A stretch of 64,000 nucleotides of DNA from Erythrocercus mccallii (Eukaryota > Chordata > Aves > Passeriformes > Dicruridae). Where the stretch lies: positions 196,799 to 260,798 of the forward strand of contig VZRG01000732.1 of assembly GCA_013397435.1 (NCBI GenBank), in the 5' to 3' direction. Below are positions 26,701 through 38,700 of this stretch, in pieces. How positions within the stretch are numbered: position 1 is the first letter of the stretch; the number at the start of each line of letters is the position of its first letter. Made by a program: the position numbers and the translations under genes. The notes under the pieces are model-generated. The model was given only the letters and a program-made list of their open reading frames with translations, made no database searches and was not told where the DNA came from.

Positions 26701-29700
26701 ACCTTACACTGAGGTTAAAAAATGATTTTGACTTCTCAGTAGATCTGTACTACCTCCCTTCTCCTGATTTCATACAGTGAATACATAACAATTATGAAAA
26801 TATTTCATAATACTGCTTCAAACTAATTGCAAGAGTTTCTAGTTAGCTGCATGTGGCTCTTCCAGTAAAATAGTGAGATCTGCCTAGCAATACTAAAGTG
26901 ATAAAAATTAATTTTAAAACCCCTCATACCACCCTCCCACTCCCACCCCCCACGCCCCCCAAAAAAACCCAAACAAAAATCAAATCACTTTTCCCCAGCA
27001 ATTTATGTGCTTCTGCAGTGGGCAGAATCAGAAAGAAGTAAAGCAATTTTCAAAACCCTAACAGGAAGGAAGGAGGATTAGAGCCAGTAAAGTGGTGGAA
27101 TTCCATTCCATTTTCTTTCTGAAGCAAGAAGTGGAGATTCTGTTTTAAGCTTCGATGCTTGACTTGGCAAATCAGATTTCTTTCCTGTTCTGATAATCTA
27201 CTCTCTGAAGTCAAAACTCTCATAAAATAAATGAGGCTTTACTATGTCTTGAGTTATTATTTCAGTGTCTAGATGCAGACTAAGGCAAGTGTTCACATTA
27301 GTTAGAAAGATGAAAATTTTGATTTCTAATGAATATGAGATCTCACACTGAGATGCCCAACCATTAATATTTGAGGATGAGTTAAGGAAAGAAGGACACA
27401 TGTTTTAGTGAATGCTGAAGCTAACAGGAAAAAATTGAGTTAAAAATAAGAAATAGGAAAACAGGTTCCAAGAAAACAATTCAAGTAGTATTTGTTTAAT
27501 ATTGCTCTTACAGTAATTCAGTTGTCTACTTTTTCCATATGTTTTCGTTGTGTATAGTTGTATCATTTTGGGTTTATGACTTTAGGAGGCAAATATCACT
27601 GTTGTGCTCATTTGAACTGTGTTGCTGAAACTTTCTGGTTTTCCCATTTCTCCATCACGCTCCCTGAATCTATTGATGATGTCCTAATTCCCCAAACCTG
27701 TGGGGATTCAGTGTTCAGACCACCTTTTATGTCTTGAATAATGAAGAACAGGTATTTTCTATTCTGCTTTAGGGTTTTCCAGGTGACTTTGTAAATAGAG
27801 GCCCCCCTGGTCCAGATGGAAGTCCTGTAAGTATTGAATTGTGTGTTGATTAACATGATAAAATATGTAAAACTCAATATTAACTCCCTTACAAAATTTA
27901 AGGAGACTTTTGCCTCAAAAGAGATGTCTTCAAGTCCACAGGAAAATTTTGGGCTGTTAACTTTCCCATGGAAATTGCTAGGAAACTCCTATAAAAGATA
28001 TAAAAAAGAGGAAGAAAATATTCAGAAATCTACTGAAAGAACAAATTTTCCACTGCTGCATGTGCTGACTACCTTGAGAATCAGATCTCTTGCTGTCCTC
28101 ATTGCATTACTAATGAATATTCTGTCTTCAAAAGTTCTTGCATTAGATATGACTTTGTGTTGTTTATTTAAACCATTATTCTAAGATCACCTTAACAAAA
28201 TAGGATTCTGCCTGCATGTAAAACCCCAGCTTTTGTGTGCTTGTGCATTTGATAGTTGATTTCATCCTTTGAACTAGTACTAAACACAATTATGCTAGCA
28301 TGTCATTTAGTGCATTGTAATCAGTGTGATAACAGCTTTGTCCTTGGCAGTGTGTGCCCTTGCAGTGTGGTGTTCAACCTGTGGCACAGTCACGTCACTT
28401 CACAGGCTGCCCTCAAAGGAGCTTTGCTGTCTTGCTCTATTTGTAGGGAAATTCAGGTTTCCTTTGGTGTCAGAAACAAGTGAAAGGCTTTGGGCAAGAG
28501 AAGAGAACAGCAATAAGTGCTGGGTAAAAGAGCAGCTGATTTAAATCATCTTGTATTGTTGGATGCTGCTTTGGAACCTGCTATCAGTTTGTGGCTAAAG
28601 ATTTTTTTTATATGGAACAGAGTAAATTTCTGTGTTTTTTGAAGGTCTGCCTTGACACCCATCTTAAAAACTTGTTTTAGAAACTTACATGAATTTTGCT
28701 GGTGGATTATCAATGTTTGGTGTCAACATTTTGGAACACAGGAAAAAAATTCTTATGCATTTCTGGTCCCTAAGGCAAAGCTTCCCTTGTTCGAATGTCA
28801 GGTGATATCAGTATGGTTTTCATCTTGAAAACCCACTGAAGGGTTGAGTGTCACCAACTGCTTTGCAAATGATATTAAAAGGTGAGTTCTTCCTTCCCCT
28901 CCTCGTGTTCCCAAGTCTCCCTCCATTCCTGATAAAGCAGATACTGTCTTTCCACCAGATCTGCGGAACAGTACTTTAATAGAAACAAGCTCAGAAAGCC
29001 TGGATCTGAAATTACAGACTTGCACATTACAAAGAAGCCTGTTTTAGTGCAAGCATTTGCAAACAAGTTCCATCTAATCTGCCAAGACAGCTGCTGATCT
29101 TACTGCCTTCTTTGACAGGCAGCAACCCCTCTCCCCTTTTCCCCTGAAGCTCACCCTGCAGGGCTTGTTCAGGCAAGGGGCCAGTGCTGCAGCTGCAGGG
29201 GTCTGCAATGCTAAAGGTGTATTTACAGAGCCTCTCTGTGAGCTGGCACTGGAGACCTCTGCCTCTGCCAGGGGCTGCCTGGGAGCCCTGTGGTAGCAGG
29301 AGCTTGAAGGGAAGACATTTCTTCCCATGTGCTAACTTGACACTAATGACATTTGTCTCCATGCCTAATTTCTTTTGCTTAACTGACTAATGCCATCCTT
29401 CATTTCCACAGCACCCTCTCAATTCTCTGAGGATGTCAGTCTGCCTTGGAGAATGTTGCTGGAGCATTCAGGTTCCCCTGTGGATAGTTTAGAGCAGGTT
29501 GGAGAAAGTGTGTAGGCACCTGAGGAGGAAGGAGAGCACAGAGGTGTCCTCTGTGCCATGTTCAGCAGCCATGCCCAGTTGGACACCTTCAGAAGGGCTT
29601 AGATTTGCTTGCATAAAACTTCCCCTTCCCATGGGTGCCAACAGGCTGCACGGGACCCTGTGTATGTTATCCACTGAGTAGCAGGTCCCAGGTGTTGGGA

Positions 29701-32700
29701 CAGCTTGCATGAGACATGGTGACCTGGAGGGCTACAATGCCTGGTTCATTTAGGGCAAAGAGACTTAGCAGCTGTTTTCAGCAGTGTTTTAGCATCTTCT
29801 GAGTTAAACTGTGGCAGAGGCAGTAGTGGAGTACTACTGAATTTTTAAGTTCTATATAAAGTACAAATACCACAGTTTGTATCAAGAAATAATACTTCAT
29901 AAAGAGAGTGTAGCCTTTAATTTGCAGAGGTCTTTCTATGAACTGAGATGGTGTTCTTATTTATTTTTCAAAGGAATATAAATAAATTTTGTTTTCACCC
30001 TCAAAAAAATTACTTTTTCTTCCTTCCACTTTAAGTATCATGGTAGAAAAGGTCTCATATTCCTATATTAACAGCAGAAATTCTCCCATGATGCAAATAT
30101 CTAGTGATTTAATTCCACAATCCAGGGATTTTACTAAGCATATTTCTCTGTACAGTGATAACCTGTCACTATTTGGAAACTCTGTAAAAATCAAAACTGA
30201 CTTGCTTTGTAGATCACTTTTATCTTATTACTGGGATTTCTTTTTAAATGTTAAATTTCAGATAATCTAAGATTAACTTTCTTTAAAGGGAATTGTTGGT
30301 GGTGTTGGTCCTCCTGGATTTCCAGGACTAAGAGTGAGTATACTTTTGTTACTTACTTTGATATGGCTGCATTAGAGTATTTGTCTTGTGTGTTTGTGAA
30401 AGAGTAAAAACAATTATGAAAATTCAAGGATTTAAACAGCTTTTGTTTTAGATAGCCATGATTTTAAATAATATCACTCTACAAAACTGCTATCCTGTTG
30501 GCAGCATGGAGCATTTCTACACCTGGTGTGGATTTGTATTTGCTTGTTTCTGATCCAGTGTGTTTGGGTTTTTTGTTTGAAATGACTGAGTTTGGTAGTT
30601 CCTAGCACTGAAGCACTGAAGTGTGAAGGGTGCAATGGTCTCAAACATTTTAATGACAACAGACCTCATTGGTTCCTGAATATGGCTACCAAAGTCAAAG
30701 CAGAATTAATTTCTAAGAAAAATTATTTTATCATGTTTACAAGAGCATATTAATTTTTTTATATATATGGAATAAGGCTGTGATGCTTACTGTGGAGTTG
30801 CACACAATAGTTGTATCTATCAATTGTGCCTGAGAAGCTCTATGGGTCCACAGAAGGTGGGAAAGACTTTCGTTTTGAGTAGTCTTACTCCCTTGGTTTT
30901 TTTAATTCATGTATTTACTCATAGAGGACCTCTGATTCTTGATGTTGTCTCAGTCATGTCTGGCTACACAGCCACGTTCTTAACAAGAGAGAAAAAGCAA
31001 GTGTTTACACTTGAATTAAGAAAGACATGATTGTCTCCAGTGTTTGCTTTGTGGTTTTTTTTTGATATCTGCAGATCTGAAACATTCTTGATAAGTTTGT
31101 ACTTTACACTGATGGTCATCTTTTCCTTTGAAGCACAACAGTTGAGTTCAGTTGTTACTCTTTCTAATTATATGTTCATAACAAGAAAGAATTCCTGTAA
31201 GTCATCCCTTGCTGCCTGATTAGGATTGTTACGGCATTGCCATAGTGAAAACAAAAGCTTGATCAAGAAACCTCTGTAGCTTCCATCCTTCACCATGCAA
31301 ACATGATTTTCTGTGTTCTTGTCAGTTGATGTAGTCAGGCCAATTGATGCACTCATGAGACTGGAGCTTGCACTCTTGAGAATTTGCTTAGAATTGTGGC
31401 TTGCTTTTCTCTCTTATGTGACTGTCTTTGGAATTTAATCTCGAAGACTTTGATAACTGTACAAATGTACCTGAGGTTTCTAAAGAAGCCTACTATATGG
31501 CACTTCCAAAAAGATACTGTTACTGATTATTTTGACTAAAACTTAACAGTTTAGCCCTGCCTAGAGTTCATGAGATAAGTGTTTGCAGGAACAAAGGTGA
31601 ATGAGACTTCTTGCTGAGTTGCATTCACTTAGAGAGAGACTGAGTATCAATAGTTTTTTCTGTGAAATAGAGAAATAGTTTTCAATAATCAGTCCAAAGC
31701 TTTTGCCACTTGTACATAGATGGAATATAACCATAATGAGAGCTATTTCTTGGGGAAAAAAAATATCAAATAATTTAGTGGCATGTTTAGGTTTTGAACA
31801 GCATGAAATTAACAATTGTTTAGAGTGTGAGCTCCATTTGAGTGACCTTCTCTTGTTTATATGTGGAACTCTTTCACATGGTTCCAGTATATGGGTTAGT
31901 CTGGTTTCCTCCTTCACAGTTAGATAATTGGAAGAGCTGTGCTTTGTTCCAGAGTTTCTTTACATGGGGCCGTTGCACTCTTTAATCTGTAGCAGAATTT
32001 CACCAAGACCCTGGGGGAGTTTCAGGGGAGCCCAGCATGCCCAGGTGTGGTGCAGCCTGCCCTCCAAATGGGTCTGTGCTCCCTGGCTTTCTCTTGTGCA
32101 GGCAGATGCTAATGGTCATCCAAAACTGAGTAAAGAGCTACAGTCCTCAATGTTTGCTTTAAAATACTTTGTCAATCGTAACACATTATACTACTACAAG
32201 ATGCAATATTGAACATGAGATTAAATATATTTTTCTGGCAGAAACAAAGAACATTAATTCAAATAACTTGTCCAGCCCAGCTGTGTGCAGTGTCAAAAGT
32301 TAGTTATATTTTTGTCTTTGCTCATGAGAACAATGGCAAAATGAGCAGCAACAGCAAGCTGAGTCCAGTAATTCCTTCCATCCATGATTTTTTTCAGTAT
32401 ACAAAGCTGTTGCCAAGTTCAGAGTTTTGGCTGGCTGAACAGTCAGTCTTTCAAGACTTAGCAATGCCATGAGTTTTAATAAGATGAAGCGTGTCAGAAA
32501 ATTTACTGCTAGATACCTGAAGTAGTTTTTCTTTTCAATTTTTAAATGTTTTTCCTTTTAAATATCCCACTTAATACTAGGAAAACTTTAGTTTTCCTTT
32601 TCCGGTATTTTATCTTTTTGACTGGAAAAAGTGATTTGATTTTAGTTTCACTCGTCACACAGAAATGTTGGGAAAAGTACACTTGATGTAGCTGCGGGTT

Positions 32701-35700
32701 TTATTGATCAGCAAGTTTTATCCTAAGTGATAAGTATATGTTAACATATAGGAAGGATGTTGAAGGTGAAGAATGATTTAAAAACCTGACAGACTAACTA
32801 ATTAAAAACTTTTTCCATTTTATTTTTGTGTAGTTCCAGTTCTTTGCTGTTAATTAAGTTACTCAGTGTATCTGGAGACTGTGACAGGTGTTTAATGAAC
32901 CTGAATGTTGTAAAGCTGTTTTGGAATTTCTTCCTATTGTGGTTGTAAGCGAAATTTCCCAGCTCAGTATCCCTCTGTGATTTTTTGACAATCAATGCTG
33001 TTGTTACCATAAGCATGCATTTCGACATTCAGTATCATTAATGCATAAATGCCTTGCTGAACTAGAATATGTAGCACAACTCAGGGAAAGCAACATAAAC
33101 AATTTACTTGATCAGTTAGCATGACAAAATATATCATTTAAGCAGTCATGGAAAGCTAAAGCAATGTAGAATGGCAATTTTCTTGGGAGCTCTACCAAGC
33201 ACCATTAAGACACTAAGTGATTGGTCTTGTTTTTTCTTCATTGAGTCATAAGTCTGATGGTAGCTACAGAAGAATGTAGTTGCTAACATTGCTGAAAGTC
33301 TCCAGAGAATAATGAATGTGTGCTCAACTGGAAATGCATAGATGTCCATCGCATCTTTTCCATATCACTCTCAGCAAGTGGCAAAAGATTTCTTTATTCA
33401 TATGTGTTGTTAAATTCTTCAATAGCCATAGAGATATAACATTGCCTTTTGGGGTTTTTTTTCCCCCAAGGCTGAATAGGCAGCAAGTAGATAGACTTCT
33501 CCCTTTGTAAGATATTTTTAACTATTCTAGGTCAGGTCTTAAATTTATCTCATGCTTTTTCATTAATATTATTGCTGTTGCTGTGCAGATCTTTAAAGAT
33601 TCTTCATTTTTGTGATTCACTTTTTTTCCTGTCATAAAACTGCCTAAATAAATCCCAGAAAGAAGAGTTGTAGTAAGGAGTTTGAAAGTATATTAGAACA
33701 GAAAATGTTAGCATGCCCATCAGAATGTAGGTTTGATGCATGCTTGGTATTTAGAATCGCATCTCTTTTTTCTTTTTTCCTTTTTTTCTTTTTTTTTAAC
33801 TCATAGAAGTCAATGATACATGAGAAATTGAGTGAAAGGACCACTAAAAAGGCTACTTTTTCTGACCCTATTTATCAGAGAATAATTTCTTTAAGCCAAG
33901 TTTGATGCCTACAGAGAAGCGCTGTTACATAGCCCTAAGGACAGCAGCAGTGGCCATTGAATGTGCAGCTGCAGTACTAAAGAAAGCTTCCTTAATTTGC
34001 ATTGCCTAATGCACTGTTTTCTTCTCTTAAATTTGTAATCTACAGGGGAAGAGGCAAGTTTTGTTTCTCATGTTTCTGCTGATGATGTTGGAAACTGCAA
34101 ACATGGAGGACTTATGATACCGATACCTTTTGTCCTTAAGAAATTAACCTAAAAAAAATTTTGGTTTCTCTCTGTGGTGCAGAAAAATGCCACATTCTGT
34201 TAGGAGTCTTGAAGTTACTCCATTTCATCAAATGCAGTCACCTTTCTTGCTGTTTGATAGGGAGACATTGGGCCAGCAGGACCGAGTGGACCATCAGGAA
34301 TTCCAGGGCCCGCGGTATGGTATTTAATCATCCCACAGCCTCGTGCCTATGCCACTTGCCAAATTAAAGTCAAGCATTGGATTTATGTTTTCTTTATTTT
34401 AACAGGGTTTCCTAGGGAGTGTGGGACAGCCTGGAATGAAAGGTGATAAGGTGATTTAAATATTTTCATTATCTTGGAGATATATAGTTCCTTCAGGCTT
34501 CCTTCATTAAAACTTGAGCATAGCGTACTTGGCAAACCCTTCTCTTTTTCCTTTTGATTTCTTTTGTCTTCTGACTATTTTTTAAATTTATGTCAGACTC
34601 ATGATCTGGTACTTTAGACAAACTTTTTTCTGAACAGAACACTAACTACTGAACATAGTAATTTCCAGGTCTGTGTCTTTAGACTTTCCTGGAAGACGTA
34701 TTTCAGTGCAACACCTTGCATTGTCAAAGATGTGTGTTCATTTTAAATAGTGAATATTGAATTAATCTTTCTCATTCTCTGTTTCTGAAAACTACCCCAT
34801 TTTAAGCCACATACATATGTCTATATAAAATTATATGTTGTTTAGGGTGAACATGGCCTTGCAGGAGAGTCAGGAGATCAGGGGTACCCAGGAGACAAGG
34901 TAAGTTATAATTGCATTTTTTTTACAAAATGATCCAATTTCAGCAACTTCATCAGGCTTATGAGTCTCTTAAAATGCAGCAGGTTGGTTGCATAGAAGCA
35001 GAATGCAGTAGTAATACTTTCTGGATATCACTGTATTAACATATTTTTAAGAAATTCTGTGCTAATTAAAACTCAGTAATGGAAAGTATGCACCAAGCCA
35101 AGTAAAAAGCACAAGCAGAATTCTGGCAGCTGTGTGTATAGAGATGCATCAGACAAGGATTACGGTGTGATTTCAGTCTTTCTAAGGAACTGTTGTAAAA
35201 GGTATTTTCCCCTTGACCCTTGAGGTTCATCTGCAGCTCACCTGGACCTACTGTGGTTAGCAGCAGCACATGGTCTGGCATGCTCCTTCACATCATCCAA
35301 CTGAGACAAATAAGGATCGTCTTTCCTGTTTGGCTAGTACATCAGAAGTCATTGAAATAGCATATCCTGTGAGAACCCTTTTGATGAAAGTTGAATGTTA
35401 GAAGATAGCTTTCAACCTGCAGAGTTCTTTTGAAGCCTGTTTCAGGTGTCAAAATATAGCAATTTATTGCTTCCAACATAACACAACCATTATTTTTCAT
35501 GTGTATTTAATAGCTTTCTTTTTTCAGGGTGCTCTTGGTTTACCAGGACCCCCAGGGATCAGAGGAAAAATAGGACCCCCAGTAAGTTTACATACCAAAT
35601 ATTGCTCTAAGTTTATCACTGTATGTTGTTGGTATTTTATCCTACTGTTGATAAACTTGATATTCTATACTACTGTTGATATTTGACACTTTAGTGTGGT

Positions 35701-38700
35701 TGTTATGTTCACAGTGCATGTAATCCCCTAGAAGCGACTTAATTCAAAATGCACAAAGAATAAAGTCCAAGCTGCTTTTATTTCTAGTGGCTGGTGTTAA
35801 TGAGCAAGTCAGATCCTAAAATGTGAGACTTTATTACAAAGACCAGTATATGTGTCAAATTTCAATAGGGTGCTTAGGATATTACATATTCTGTGACAAT
35901 CACTGTGTTGGGGAATGGACATGTAGGTAATATTTGAAACAAATCCACTAAGAGCTTTGGGACCTTCCAGATGACCAGCTGGATGTGGAGGGAATGTGTG
36001 AGATCTCATTAATAATGGCCAGTCATTTCTCACAGGGGTGGGAGTAGTCATGAATTCCTGTATTTACTGATTTTTAGCAGCTTTAAAGGCGTCTGTGCAC
36101 TGCTGCCACTTCTGCTGAGATTTTAAATGTTGAGGCAGAAAAGGCACACTGCACAGTTACCTGCTTTTCTTCACCTTTTTTGGTGCTACTATCTGTCTCT
36201 TTTCAATATATAATTAAAAGCTGCCAATATTCACTCCAGTGTCAGCTTTCTTATGTACAATCAAGCCAATAACTAGTAAACCTACTTAGACGTCATGAAT
36301 GCCATGGGCCCTTAAATTCAATAACAAACACTTTCCTTGTCCCATAGAACTTACAGTATGAACGCTAATCCTGCAATGAACTTACATAAATTTGCTTAAG
36401 CTTAGATGGGAAAAATATTTTTTTTGCTTTTAAAGGTACAAGAATTTCCATTCTAAGATAAGCATGTGAATCAGCCTATTCCTGAAAGAATTGTGGATTT
36501 TAAGCACAAGCTGAATGTGACCAACCTTGTGACTTATGTTAAATTAAGCTGTGAGACCTCAGTTCTGCAAGTAATAGAAATTTAACTTTGTAGAATAAAT
36601 TTACCATGAAGTCATTCATGTTAAAAATAGAGAAACGTTTCCCAGGTCAGACCTTAAGTTTCCTCAAGTGACATCTAGTTATGATGGCAGAAAGCTTGTG
36701 AAAATGTGGAAGAACAGATATGTCTTAGAGAAATCAGAACTATAACTGAGAAATTTGGCCCATTTTTAGATGGGTTGAAATTTGTATATAATGGAGTTAC
36801 CATTACATGTGGATAGGACTTAATTTTATTGTTATGAATCACAAAACTGCTATTTCTTTGGCTGTGATTGGATACATAATACATATGTATACATATACAT
36901 AATACATAAGTACCAGTGTAAAGTAATATCTGTAACAGTTACTTTCTGGATGTTTAAATAATATGTATCTTTTGTTCTGAAAACAGCTATATGTTTAAAG
37001 GGGTTTTTATATGGTTTTTCCCAAAACTCCCAATTTTCTCTGTCCTAAAAGAATTAGAATTTTTTTTGTTGTGACTTCAAAGAGATATGAAGAACTAGTT
37101 TTAATAGTGTCCAAAGAGAGGCAGGTATAAAATTTCCTATTTAGTGAAAAAGTCATGTCAACATTTTTGCTGGCCTTTTTGTTAACAAATGTTTTTAAAA
37201 TCTTCATAGCCATCTGTTGTTAAAAATAAATTATCATCAGAAATCCTAACTGTTTGGGTTTTGTTTTTTTTTAAGGGGAAAATTGGAGAACCTGGACCCC
37301 GTGGACCATTGGGTCCTCAGGGACCTGAGGTAGGAAATTGCTTGATAGCAGTAAACTGAATGTCAGTTCTAAATTATGAAAATAGTGATAAATTTGCTTT
37401 ATAAAAGGTTTGCTTTATAAAAGACTGTTTCCTTAGTTGAATTAGGAAAATATCTTGATTCAATCATATGTGATGAATTCATTCTCCTTCATAAACTACA
37501 AAAAATTCCATCTCACAATTTTTTTCTGCAAAATATTAATGTACAGGATCTTTCAATATAGAGTAATTCTTCATTTGCTTATGTGATTAGGATTTGCTGT
37601 CTATTGAATCCTGTTGTTATGGAGTACACCTGGAATGAGACTCGTGATTTTCAGGCTCACTTCCATTTGTAGATACTAAAACATGTTTACAAATGGGATT
37701 TTCTGGGTGCATATTTATCACTTACAAGAAACACAAGGAATAAACATCAGTTACCTGGGAAGCATTGCCAAGCAGTTGAATTTAGAAGTGAGGATTCCTA
37801 AGAACTCCTTAGTGCTGTGGAAGTCTAAGCAGAAACTGTGACTCTCCAAATTGTCCCATTTTGGTGCTTTTTTACATTTATACCACAAGCTTTAAGGAAA
37901 AATGCTGTGGTCTGTGCCAGAAAGATATGTTTATATACAGATATATGTATTTGCTGGAGAGATGAAAGCAGAAATTTTGGATTGTTCTTTCTAATCAGCC
38001 TCCTGCAATGAGGGTATTTTGAGTGCTGTTTGGTTTGTGGTGGGGTTTCTTTGTTTGGGGATTTTCTGGTTTTAAAAAATATGTGAATGGAAGGCATATA
38101 CTAGCCATGATCTTTTTTCTACCTTTACATAAGCATATCTCCTCAAATGAAGCCTCTATGTTCCTACCTTTCTTATTAGGCAAAAGCCCTTGCTGAGAGA
38201 AAACTCTCTGGAAAAGGTAGCATTGTAGCAACACAAGATGGTCTTGTGGGAATAAGTCTCTCTGGTTTAGTCAACAGGTGTGCAGAAGACACAAAGCCTT
38301 TGCATGTTGTCCACAGCTGCCACACTCTCTGGATCAGGATTTTAGATATTTCGAGCCTGTTCATTTTCAACAAAAGAGGCCTTTGCATGATCTCTTTGCA
38401 CAGCTTCCAGCAAGGGAGACCTGCAGCAGGTTAATCCCAAATTGTTGTCTTGAAGCCTGTGTCTACCCTGCTGCCTCTGCTGGTAGTCCTTCATAGTTCC
38501 TTATTCCAACACACACGTGCTACTCCTTTGTGTCTGGGGAAAAGATCATCCTTCTCGGCTGGTTGCCCTCAGGGCAGATATGGATTGGAGTCTTTGTCTG
38601 AAAAGCTCAGCATTTCCGCTTGCTCAGGGGTGCAGAATTACTGCATCGGAAGGCAAAGTGCATGATGCTAGATAATTAAAACTTGAGTGTTCAGGTACTT

